Source: Mangifera indica (lineage: Eukaryota; Streptophyta; Magnoliopsida; Sapindales; Anacardiaceae). Taken from it: 64,000 nucleotides of DNA. This document shows, piece by piece, positions 26,641-37,835 of the stretch. The notes under the pieces are model-generated. The model did not search any database, was not told the origin of the DNA, and saw only the letters and a list, made by a program, of their open reading frames with translations. Position 1 is the stretch's first letter; every line of letters starts with the position of its first letter. The stretch is from contig NC_058149.1 of NCBI RefSeq assembly GCF_011075055.1, positions 9,306,449 through 9,370,448 on the forward strand. The letters run 5' to 3'. The position numbers and the translations under genes were made by a program.

Positions 26641-27573
26641 GAATTAGAGGTTTAGTGTTAAAAATTAAAGAGTTTCATATTAAATAAAAATAAATAAGTA
26701 AATAGTATATAAATATAATATATTGGACTTTAACACAAGTTAATTGATTATGTATAATATAAGTTTCGATCTTCATACTTATAGATCTAATATCTCTCTC
26801 ACACTCATAATCGGTTATACTTTTTGCTTTCTTTCAAACAATATCTCTGATATCCTTAAGGAGGATGTGAGGCTATCCCTCTACATACTTGAATCATTCA
26901 CATTGATTTTTGGGGGATCAACTAAATATTCATCCTCTCTAGGTTTGAATACACTTAAATATCAAACAGAAATGATACATCTTAGTTGAAGAAAAATAAT
27001 TAGAATAATTATAAGTCACTCATTATTAATTTATTCTTTCTATTAAGAACCGTAATTATCTAATTAAATCTATCTTAATTAAAACGAAAGTTTCAATCAT
27101 GGGTCCTTCTTCCATTTGTTTACCTTTCTAGAAGCTCAAACTATAACTAGAATTTTCTGATTAAATTTTTGTGGGTGAACGATAAAGTTATGTTATATTT
27201 AGATACTTTTTCTTATTAAATTTGGTGTAACTAAAAAGTTGGTTATATTACGGGTTTAATTGTTTTTTTATTTTTTATAAATATTCGGGATTACGAGACA
27301 TTTAAAGTCCCCTCTTAAATTAGATTTTCAGTACAAAAATGAATTTAAATTGGAAATATATAAGTAAATAAACAATTTACAAAAAATATTTCGACATATG
27401 TCACTTTATATTTCAAACTAAACTACAATATTATTAATATGTCAAATATTAATTTGAGGTTGAAAACTTGAAATTTCCTTCATTAAACAGTAAAGTTCCA
27501 ATATTCGTGAAGATTACAATGATGAAAACCCCACGAATTTAAAACTAGAGCTAGAGGTTTGTTATTATTATTA
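26641..27573. other. AT-rich spacer with direct-repeat copy B
   Basis: Bases 27005-27175 are the second copy of the direct repeat described at 24945-25090. The 81-codon frame at 26744-26989 has no recognisable domain. Nothing else is identified. Confidence 0.4.
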
Positions 27574-29248
27574 GGCCAAAGGGCTATTTCCCACCCACGT
27601 TTTAGTGAAATAATAAATTCTTATTCGTTAATTTTAAAAAACTTAAGTATTTATTAATCTGTTAAATTTATTGTTATAATTAAAGGTAAAAATGTTATTC
27701 AAAAAATTATTTTAAAATATTAAAAATTTATCACATTTTTCCTCTAGATTTAAAAACTAACAATTTCTCTCTAACCTAAGGTTTGAAAAGTGATCAAATC
27801 CCCTCTAAGGTTTTCTTTTCCCTTCTCCGATGACCATCTTCAATGGTTAGCCTTCTCAAACTCCTCTTCTCCCGTTGAAATATGCCAATCTTTAGTAAAA
27901 ATTGTCAAACGAAGGCAAATCACCTTCGTTTGATAAAGAGTCGAAAATGTCGTCTTCGTCTCTTTAAGCGGACTAACATTCACGATAGACCAATGACAAA
28001 AAATGACAATAGTTTACTGTCATCTTTTGACATTGATTTACAATGAACAAAGATGAATCGTCTTCATCTCTTCATCAGACGATGATAATTCATCTTCATC
28101 TAACAAAAATGCATATCGTCACCTAATCTTTGATGGGAGAGGAAGATACAGTAAAGGTCAGTTGTTAGTTAGGATTAAGGTAGTCAGCAGAGAAGGGAAA
28201 AGAAAATCTTAGGGAGAATTTGGTCACTTTTTAAATCTTGGGTTTTGGAAAATTGTTATATTTTTAAACATAGAAAAAAATGTAATAAATTTTTAGTTTG
28301 TTTAAAATATTTTTACCAAATAACATTTTTACCTCTAATCTGAACAATAAATCTTAACATATATATAGGTATTTAGGTTTTTTAAAATTAACAAGTGAAA
28401 ATTTATCATTTCACTCCAGCAATGGGTTAACTTTAATTAAGTTTTTCTATTAGAGATAAAGACAAAATCGTTATTTTATCACTAAACTCTAAACCCTATC
28501 AAATTTATATAATTTTTCCTCTTTAATTTAAAAAATTAATAATTTTCTCTTAGATTAAACTTTGAAAAATCATATTTTTCCCCCCTTAGGGTTTTTCTTT
28601 TCTTCTTCTCTATCTCTGGCAACCAAAATCTGGCCTGGCCCCTCTGTCTCCTACTGTCAATGTTTTTTTCTCTTAGATCTGCCACAAACGATGATGAATA
28701 TATACATGGGCAGAGTCGACGATCTGAAATCTCTTCATCGAAGAGATGAAGAGATTCTAGATCTCTTTATTGTTGACGAAGTCTCTTTGTCAAGACAAAG
28801 AGATCTTGTAATCTCTCCAGACAAAGAGATCTCCAAATCCTTTTGTCAACTTTGCCAACGTACATTACATCGGAGGCAAAGGTAGATGCCTACTTGGTCT
28901 ATGGAGAGAGAGGTTGCTAGATTTTTTAGTAACCTGAAGTTGAAGATGAGAGCTTAAATTAAAGTTTTCAAAAGTTTGGAGGCAATTGTTATGGGAAAAA
29001 AATGGAAACCCTAGGTTTGAAGAGGGGGGCAATATGACTTTTCAAAACAAACAAATTTCATACAGAGGTGAAATTATTAGTTTTTTAAACTTTAGAAAGA
29101 AAATATAATAAATTAGATAATTTTTAATAATATTATTATAATGGCGATTTTACCTTTCACCATAACTAAAAATTTTAATAAAAATTGTTTCATAGGTAGA
29201 TGTTCGAGTTTTTCAAACTCTACGAGTGTGGGCAATAGTTCATTGGCC
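27574..29248. mobile_element. Compound inverted-repeat element, family 1
   Basis: The outer ends match as inverted repeats: GGCCAAAGGGCTATTTCCCA at 27574 and, on the minus strand from 29248, GGCCAATGAACTATTGCCCA. The flanking bases are TTATTATTA (27565-27573) and TTATTTCTA (29249-29257), 7 of 9 alike, as expected for an old 9-bp target duplication. Inside there is a second inverted arm ending near 28412 (minus strand AGTGAAATGATAAATTTTCA, TTAATTTTAAAAAACCTAAA), which pairs very well with the left arm. The whole is therefore two units joined or nested, 27574 to about 28412 and 28413-29248. Each unit has a CT-rich segment (AGGGTTTTTCTTTTC) and GATGAAGA-type blocks in the core. No transposase is seen; the 107-codon frame at 28562 is not a recognisable protein. 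Confidence 0.7.
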
Positions 29249-29559
29249 TTATTTCTATTAAAAAACTAATAGCCTAATCATAGTTTTGAAGATTGTTTGT
29301 AATTTCTTAATATTTAACTATAAATGTTAACTCATTTTACAATTATAAATATATTAAAAGCTAATATTTTGTGCTAGAAAATGATAGTTAGATGATAAAT
29401 AGCTAAAACTCCTATGTTTTTTTGAAAGTCTGAAGAAATGCATAAAATAGTAATAAAATAATATAATTTATTTCTATGAAAGGGCACACCCTTCTCTGTA
29501 TATTAAAGAATGAGAATGGAAAAAGATATAATTGGGACAGCTATTTGATCCCGAAACCC

Positions 29560-29720
29560 AAGTAATGTTACATAAATAATTTTTTTATACAATTTTACGT
29601 ACAAACAACGATATGTTATTATATAATTAGATAGTTAAAAATTAAAGATAAACTAATATTCAATCATATGGTAACATATCATTGTTTGTGTATAAAGTTA
29701 TATATATAGTTTTATTGCCC
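29560..29720. mobile_element. AT-rich palindromic MITE-like copy (family 2)
   Basis: The segment has near-inverted halves: TTATACAATTTTACGTACAA and ACGATATGTTATTATATAAT on the left, AATATTCAATCATATGGTAA and TTGTTTGTGTATAAAGTTAT on the right, around a core resembling AGTTAAAAATTAAAGATAAA. It is the same unit as at 34262 and 35170. Confidence 0.6.
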
Positions 29721-29899
29721 TATCCTCCTAATTTCCTGCATCATCACTGCTTAAAACCTAGAAGCTTTGCAGTGACATATTCAATTGCTACAGCCTGAAC
29801 AGGCAAGGCAATTATCAACCAACATATACTACACTTGTATCATGGCTATATACTTCACCACCAAACTTTGAGACAATGTTTGATGGAATATGAATCACT

Positions 29900-32738
29900 T
29901 CAGCACTTCCTTAGAATACTAGCCACATTTTTGCCGATCTCTTCTTTCGTTTGTTCTGACACGGGAACATCTCCCAGGTACATGTCGAAGAAAGCCCCTG
30001 AAAGTAAAACTAATTTTTATACAATCTTGATAATCACCACAACTCTGTGTCGGAGCACTGTTCCTTGAGAAGTTATTGATATATTACTTTGATTCAGAAA
30101 TGCACTCAATGTCTATGCAATAATAAATTGAGAACAAGGTTGACTTACTGCATAAATCCTTGCTTTTGACTGCTCCTATACGATTACCTCCAACTGCAAT
30201 TTTTTTTTAAACACTGTAAGATGTATGCACAACATGTAGTGGAAATGAAATAACTTCTTAACTCAGCCCCCATTCTAGAAGTATACAACAGCATGCAATA
30301 TCTTGCTGTGATTGCACATATGTAGAGCTCACCCTAGGCCAAAATGACAGATAAGGGAGTGGGGTTCGACAGTAACAGAGCCAGATGTGTATCAGAGGAA
30401 GCAGCTAGAATAACGATTAAATAAAATAATCCAAAGATAATAACTCACCTTCAGTGATTAGTTGTCCATCAGCTGTTCGCCGTAGATCAATTGTCGTTCC
30501 CTGCAATATTCAAAGAAGTTAATGAAACTTGGTGTTACAAGGATAAGAAGAGAGGAAAGCCAAAAAGAAACAAGAGACAATAGACTATTACCCGAGGTAA
30601 TGGAATATCTTTTGTGAAGTAAGAACCAAAAGTTTTCAAGCAATTATAATCGGTGTCTGGATTTATCTAATATGAGTCAGATAAAATTTTGAGTCAGTAG
30701 TCATTCAGAGTAAGAACAATCAAACAAGTTTTTATACCATCTGATTTACCTTTACCAAACGAGCACGCAGAGATTTCTCAAACACACTGCCATATATACA
30801 CCAAAGTAATTGAATACGAAAATTAGCATATTTTGTCAATTGCACATTGAGAAACAAAATGTAGCTAATCACAATTATCATCGATGAGGTATGTATTAAA
30901 GCAAGAATATTCATAAAAATTGGTTTGTGAGGCATTATGCTGACTAATGTCAATTAAATTTTAATGTCATCTTGTGTCTATGGAATCAAAATCCACTAAA
31001 ATGTAGTGTGTGCATAGGAAGGAGAATTTAACTTACTCCTTCACAGAATTGATTTTCATGCGATTGCAATTGATCACAAGCCTCACAGTCATGTCAATAT
31101 CCTCCCTGCAACACCCAATAAAAACTTCCTTTAAAAGTTGGGAACAGTAGAAGAAACAAAAAAAATTCAATATAGAACTATTCTATCTCCACGACTTCAA
31201 AGTGAAATACTAATCAATGGTTGTCCAACTTAACATCACCAAGCTGATTTTAAAAATTTGAATTTTCTTTATTAGCTGGGCATTAAGAATGACTCTCACT
31301 TGTTTACCTCAGAAGATCCTCATAAAACTCCTGGCGTTTGTTCAGTTCACCCACTGGTATAGATGCATATTTTTGACCCAATTTCTCACACACAGCACGA
31401 GGATGAACATCTGCAGAAACAAAATCAAGAAAATATATAAATGACAATGATATCAAGGAGTTAATGACAAAAACTGAGAAGCTTCAAGTTGGATCTAAAA
31501 AGACTTACAAAAACCAAATGCATAAACCTTCAGAGATTTAATTTTAATTATTTTCATAGTTCTGGATCCAGTTCCAACAAGGACCTGAGCATGTGGAAGT
31601 TGTAAGTGTTAATGAAAAAAAATAAAATAAAGAGACAAGGAAACAAGGAGAAACAGCAGCAATGGACAAATGGATTTCTTTAAAGTTTACATGATATCCC
31701 AAAGCTTATATATATTATAGTAATCAAACAACAAACACTAATGTACTTTCAAAATTGACAACGACTACACATCTAGCTAAAAATTCCAAAACAATATCCA
31801 TAAAGCATTGGGGATTTTCCAAAGTGATAATATGCCAAAGCAATTAAATCACCACAATGTATCAAAAGATAAAGAATCAATTACTCAAATTAGGTTCAAC
31901 AGCATTTACCTCAGAAGTTAAACTGGAATTATTTCCTGTGTCTAAAATGTTGTCCAATATAACTGGAAACTCTATGCCTGTTCTGGGTTCAACAGCATGT
32001 CTTCTCCTGTTCAAGTTGGGAAAAGATAAATTGCCACAACGCTGGGGCTCAATCTCACAAGGCTTTTGATCCATGCATTCATGCATTCGTACATCTGTGC
32101 CGTCCAATGGAACAGCCGTTATCTTTGAAGATCTGACCGATATCATCATCATAAAGAATTTATTGTAGTAAACTAATGCCAAACAGACTCCCAAAATATG
32201 AAACACTAACCAAAAAAAAGAAAAAGGTAACATTAATCAAGCCTGCTCATCTATTGTTTTTTCAAAAGACTTACAAGTTATCAAATGGTGGGATCACTAC
32301 TGCCGCTAATGAGAGCAAAGAACAAGATTGGATTCCTTCTCCTCCTCTAAGCATGTGTCTAATGGCTGAACTAGAAATCTTGCCTAAAAACACCGAAGTG
32401 GCCGATTCACTTTTTGATCTAGCACTAAAATTAAATCCAGCAAGATTAGAATCACTTGAAGTAATTTGCTTAACTTGCATAGAAGATTTACAGCGTCCAG
32501 GTTTTGAAACATGCTGAGTGCTTGCTATTCTCCTAGTCAAATTTGAACTTGGTCCACTAGTGAACAAAAATAAACAGGCTCCAGCAAACTTTGAAATGCA
32601 GTCAAAAGCTTCATTTAGCACTAGGCTTCCAGGAAGATGTAGATGTTTAGACTGTGTAAGCGAGAACAAAAACTCTGTAGGTAAGCTGTATGGATTCCCT
32701 CCATCTAAATCCATGAAACAAAGCCAATCATTCCGCAT
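29900..32738 (-). CDS. FAP2: FAP2-like plastid fatty-acid-binding protein (chalcone-isomerase fold)
   Basis: Ten exons (32275-32738, 31910-32132, 31509-31584, 31308-31410, 31037-31105, 30750-30786, 30592-30666, 30449-30500, 30149-30193, 29900-29997) join in frame to 413 residues. The N-terminus MRNDWLCFMDLDGGNPYSLP matches Arabidopsis FAP2 (At2g26310) as I recall it. The chalcone-isomerase fold covers about residues 230-413, from VLVGTGSRTMKII through YAFGFYVHP, then KSLRARLVKINPDTDY, and ends AFFDMYLGDVPVSEQTKEEI. In this family (FAP1-3) the fold binds fatty acids in the plastid stroma and does not isomerise chalcones. The first 229 residues are a long leader, presumably transit peptide plus linker. 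A leader intron is likely upstream. All introns are GT-AG. Orientation and position next to GPA1 agree with Arabidopsis. Confidence 0.88.
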
Positions 32739-32744
32739 ATTCTT

Positions 32745-33385
32745 CTGTATTCTAGCTAATAACCCCGAAACCTCAAATAATCTAAATCTTCAAATTGTCT
32801 ATACAACCACCAAGCAGGAAAAACACAAAAACCTGCATGAAATACAATAATTTTCACTTAACTCAAAAAAAATCTTAAAAAAAGCCTCGTATGCAAATTA
32901 GACTTCCTAGTCGATTCATTTAAGAGGAAAATAAAGGTTTAGTTACAAAATTGGCTGAAGAAAAGTTAGGAGCTGTTTAATTTCTCAAATTGAATTCATT
33001 GATCCTCAATACAAACCAACAGTAAATTGTAATAACGTGTATAAGCAAAATATGAAAAAAAAAAAAAAAACAAATAACTTCTTCATTTAAGAAAAGAGGC
33101 TAAAGAAGCTGATCGCATAATTTTACAGATTTTACCATTATTTTTCATAATGCAGAGCGAACACTAAATTCCCGGAAAACCTCACCTCACATTGATAAAA
33201 ATACATAGTAATTCACAAAAGGAATTTTAAAAAAATCTATTTTCCACAGTGGAAAGAACGTGGAAAAAGGCAATGCCAAGTAAATTTTAGAAAAGGGTTT
33301 CTACTAAAAAGAAGCTTTTGCATTCTGTTTACTTTTCAACCAAATTTTCCCGTGAACCAAACAGAAAACGAAGGAATAAACATAC
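32745..33385 (-). other. Probable 5' UTR intron of FAP2-like gene
   Basis: On the minus strand a strong donor (CAG|GTATGT, exon end at 33386) and an acceptor six bases upstream of the ATG (ATACAG|AAGAAT) frame a 641-bp stretch without coding potential. The leader exon would lie to the right of 33386. Inferred from splice signals alone. Confidence 0.5.
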
Positions 33386-33596
33386 CTGCAAACTGGTACA
33401 ACTTACACCCCCACGCAAAAGAAAATTGAAAGAAGAAAAAGGGACAAAGAAAGAATTGGGGTTGGGGTTTGTGAGCTTCCAAGGAATTGGGGGGTACTTG
33501 TAATAGAAGGAGAGGAAGAAAGGAATATGCTTAGTTCAAGGAACAGGGACAAGTAACAACGGTTGAAATTAGTCTACGCTCATTCAAATTTTCTTT

Positions 33597-34236
33597 CAAG
33601 GTCAGAGGACTTATTCCCATCCAAAGTTTAATTTTTTTTTTCAAATTTTTACCTAAAATCAATCAAACCTATTAATTTAAAATTTTTTTTAAACTCTAAA
33701 AATTAATAATTTCTTTCTAAATCAAATTTTAAAAAATAACATTTTTTAAAATTTATTTTTTATTTTTCGATGACCTCTCCCTCCGACAATATCTCTCCCT
33801 ATCTCACTCTCTAATTGATTGTCCATGTCAAAAAAAGAAAAACAAAATATCTCATTTTCATCTGGAAAAATGATTATCTTTCTCACCTTCCCAGAAAAGA
33901 CGATGACTCATCTTCTCAAATGAAATTCTTCATCTTCTTGACTTGGACAGTCGGTTAAAGAGAGATATGAGAAGAGAGAGAGAGGAAGCATTGAGAGATA
34001 GGGACCATCAGAGATGGCACCGGAGAATGAAAAATAAACTCTAAAAGAGAAAATGTTAGTTTTTAAATCTTGACCTAAGAAAAAAAATTAGTTTTAGGAT
34101 TTAAAGAAAAAAAGACATAAAATTTTAGTTTATTTTTAATATTACTAATAAAATAACGATTTTGCCTTTAAACCTACAGACTTAACAGTCTATGGATAAA
34201 GAGTAAAATTTTGATAGGAAGAAGTCGTTTGGCCCC
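33597..34236. mobile_element. Inverted-repeat element family 1, complete short copy
   Basis: Ends are GGTCAGAGGACTTATTCCCA on the left and, on the minus strand from about 34236, GGGGCCAAACGACTTCTTCC. The subterminal regions (AAAATTAATAATTTCTTTC; AAATAACGATTTTGCC) are inverted equivalents. The core has CTCTCCCTCCGACAAT and AGAGAGAGAGAGGAAGC blocks like other members. It lies about 850 bp upstream of the FAP2-like ATG, near the presumed promoter. Confidence 0.65.
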
Positions 34237-34261
34237 TTTTTAATGAACAAAATTTAAAGTT

Positions 34262-35350
34262 GATAGTATTATGTGTACAACGAATATATATAATTTTATA
34301 CACAAATAATAATATATCATTACATGATTGAATAGTTTTAAATTAGAAATAAAATAATATATAATTATATAGTAAAATATCATTATTTATGCCTATAATT
34401 TTACTGTTTAAACCCACTTGCGTTTTTTTTATAGAGAATATTATATACAAATAAATATATAAAATATATTATTATATAATTAAATATTATTTTATTTTTA
34501 ATTTAAAATATCTAATTATTTAATTATATATATTTAAAATAATTACGCTGGTTTCTTATATTTTTGCTGATATGCTTTAGTCAATTTTTTGTTTTTTGTT
34601 TTAATTTCTATTAACTTAACTACTTTGCTTTAATCCATGCCATGCCTATTAATTACTTTTGTTTGGGATAAATAATTAGAGATAATATTAGATAGCATTA
34701 TTTTAATCTCTTATTTAAAAAATTGTTTGTTTAAATTTTATTTTTAAAAATATATTTTTTCGATAAAATTACTCATGAATTAAAAAAAAAAATCCTATTC
34801 CTTTCTACGGAACCAATTTCGAAATTCCATCTTTGACTCTATAATGAAACTATAAATGAGCGCTAGGTTGTGCTAGAATATATCTAGATAATTAAATTAT
34901 GTGCATCTATTTTAAATATATAAATATTATTTATATATATCATTATATAATTGAATAATTTTAAATTAATGATAAAGTAATATTCAATCATATTATGATA
35001 CATATAAGTGTGTATATGATTGTATATATAAAATGAGTACATATAATATTACTCTTAGTCAGTTTATATCAAAATTGAGTTCGTATTGTCAAAATCAAGA
35101 GGAATCAACCTTTTATTCCATTCATATTGACATGCTTCTGAGTTTAAGGGGAAAAGAAATAAATATTTGTATTTCTTATATGTATAAAAATAAAATTACG
35201 TATATTTATTTTTTATACATAATTCATATATAAAGATGATGTGTCATTATGTGATTGGATGATTTTGAATTAAAGATAAAAAAATATTCAATCACAAGAT
35301 AATAGACCATCTATGTATACGAATTATGTATAAAAACCAGATACATAACA
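34262..35350. mobile_element. Cluster of four AT-rich palindromic MITE-like units (family 2)
   Basis: Four units of about 120-180 bp lie at 34262-34412, 34428-34545, 34880-35040 and 35170-35350. All share a core such as ATTGAATAATTTTAAATTAA followed by GATAAARTAATATTCAATCA, bounded by inverted TATACACAAATAATRATATG-like arms. The last unit is the best preserved, with TATGTATAAAAATAAAATTA on the left and ACGAATTATGTATAAAAAC on the right. Confidence 0.65.
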
Positions 35351-35689
35351 TTGTTCTATAGATAATTATTTGAATGATACATCGAAAAATCAAATCAAAC
35401 TAATCAATACACAATAATTTATAGTGGGAAACGGTATATTTTGAATATATCATAATGGAACCATGTATTTAAAATATACTATAACATCCTTTTTAAGTAG
35501 GAAAAATATTTGCTAAATTAAGTTTGTAATACAGGTTATAAAATTGTTTGGGAGGATGGACTTGATAAAAACGTATGCTATCTAATCAATAGAATATAAG
35601 GAAGAAAGATGAAACAATAGATATTAGTAGTATGAGATTGAGAGACTTCCATGTCTTCTAATTGTTAATGTAACTAAACAAGTTCAGAA

Positions 35690-36460
35690 ATAATGTTTAC
35701 AAGTGCTCTGTGTTTTGTCTATGCACTTGATCAAGAAACTATTAAGTGTTCTTACTACACCAATAGATTATAAGATCATCTAGAAATAAACTATACCCAT
35801 CGGTAAAACGTCTATTTATGGTATCATCTATCCAATCAATATTAGAATATACACGTAATCCAAGTAAAAACTAAACAGAGAAACAAAGTCTATAGAACAA
35901 TGTGTTATTCATATATAAAGAATATGAAGTCTTATCACAAGATAAGTAGAACAGGGAGCACCCATGAATTGATTAATGATGCGAACAACTTATACTATAT
36001 CTAGTTGAGTGAATGTTAAATAGATAAGACGTCTAACCAATTGACAACATAAGGTAGGATCATCCAATGTGGTTCCTTCCATAGGTAAAAGTTTGATATT
36101 GAGCCAAATGGAGTGGTGACAATTTTATTATTTGTCAAGTTAACATGAGAAAAAAGTTTAGTAGAATATTTGGTTTAAGATAAATAATACCCTAAATTGT
36201 TAGAGTAACCTTCAACCCAAGAAAATAACTTAAATACCCAAGATTCATCAATTTAAATTGTGTACTCAGTAATTATTTTAATTTGGTAACACCTTATGGA
36301 TCGTCTCCAGTAATGATTATATCATCTACACATAGTAACAAAATAGTATATTCCCTTTTAGTTTTACAAATAAAAAACATATCATTATAAGAACTAGAAG
36401 AACACCCAAATCGGCTAATGGTAAAACTAAATCTTATAAACCATGCTCTAAGAATGTGAT
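35690..36460 (-). pseudogene. Ty1/copia reverse transcriptase/RNase H remnant
   Basis: Minus-strand reading from about 36460 gives fragments of a copia reverse transcriptase, including LLLCVDDIIITGDD at 36340-36310 (the YVDDMIITGDD active site, with Tyr changed to Cys). Further on, DWIDDTINRRFTDGYSLFL at about 35850-35795 is the RNase H DWAGxxxxRRSTxGYxxFL segment. Many stops and frameshifts separate the pieces. No LTRs were found. It lies in the spacer between the FAP2-like gene and GPA1. Confidence 0.75.
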
Positions 36461-37835
36461 AAAATTTATTTTAGAGTATCAATGTCTACTTGACTAACAA
36501 GTTCATTTAAAGTGGAGGAATGACTAGAAGACGAACTCTTAGTGATAACAGCAACTTTGTTATAAATAAATTACCAGAAAAAAAAAAAAAAACAACTTTG
36601 TTGTAAGTAGAAGCCTTCATGGACTTAGACTTTGATTGTTTCACTTAATTCTAACAATACCTTCAAAATACTTTATGCTGAGATGAAGAAGAGAAATGAG
36701 TAGCTAAAACTGTGTCAATATATAATTTAAACTGACAAGACTTCAAAGTAGAAAGTCAAGTTCCCTTAAGACATAATTTAGTTACCACTGCATCAATATC
36801 AAAATAATATCCCTATGCAACAAAGAGGATCTAACGGATTTGAATTTATTATGTAAGACCATGACATAAAGTAATGTATCACAAGCATCAAACCATTTTG
36901 ATTCAAACAATGATCATTGGTCACATAGAGTTGTACTCTTAGATAAAAATCTTTAATGGACTGACTGGGTTTTTTAATGCATGTGCCTAATATCACTATA
37001 AAGTTTGAATAAAACTTATTTCAAGCTCAACCAAGTTTGTTTCGAATTTAGTTTTAATTGCCACATCAATTCATGTAATTTTTATGTGCACAAATTATGT
37101 GCATATACTACTGTAAATATGAATACAAAAATTTGCTCATGCATAAATTGGAGAATGTTTGAAGTAAGGCATAAGAAAGGTTTGAAACGAAAGGGCATCA
37201 TTGAAGGAAACAAAGTTGCAATAGAGATCCCTTAGGTGCCTCCGAGATGATAGGCTAGCTGGACTTGGGCTACACATGTAGATTGGCCATGAAAATGACT
37301 TTGTATGAAAGCTTTTGCTGCTGATCAAAATGACTTTGAATGATATCCAAAGTTTTTCTTCAAAAAGGTTTCAGAAACAAAGAGGAATCAACACCATCAT
37401 AATCAAATCTCCCTTTCATATCTACCCATCTGGGAAACATATTCTAATCTCTTCAAGATTTTCCTCTACAAGCCAGTTGACTAGTTAGTTTCAGATTGAT
37501 TCCATGAATCAGAAATCTTTGGCAAAAGATGAGACAGAATCCGTACAGACAACAAACTATATTAGAACAAAAATTATAAGCAACTTTTGTAAGTTTTGAT
37601 GCCTGCTCTGAAACAAGACAGACAAGAAAAAGAATTCTAGGTTGGTTTTTTCTTAATACATATAAGCAGCCAATGGAATAATATGGAAAAAATTTTGTCG
37701 TCCATCTGTGTGAGAAACAAATGGAATTCAAAACTTGTGCCCTATGGAATGTGATATACCAGCAGTCAACAAATGGGGTATTTCATCCAACTTTAATTTT
37801 TAAAATCTGACCAATTCAAAAGAATTCATGTCTGT
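36461..37835. other. Spacer and GPA1 3' flank
   Basis: The left part may hold more worn copia sequence, but I could not place any motif. Bases from about 37450 are probably the GPA1 3' UTR. The small frames on both strands here have no recognisable domain. Confidence 0.4.

Noticed and set aside
28562..28885. A 107-codon plus-strand protein
   Set aside because: It falls entirely within a family 1 element core and is not shared as a frame by other copies.
31857..32850. Three plus-strand open frames of 70-113 codons
   Set aside because: They are antisense to FAP2-like exons 1 and 2; the minus strand carries the recognisable protein.
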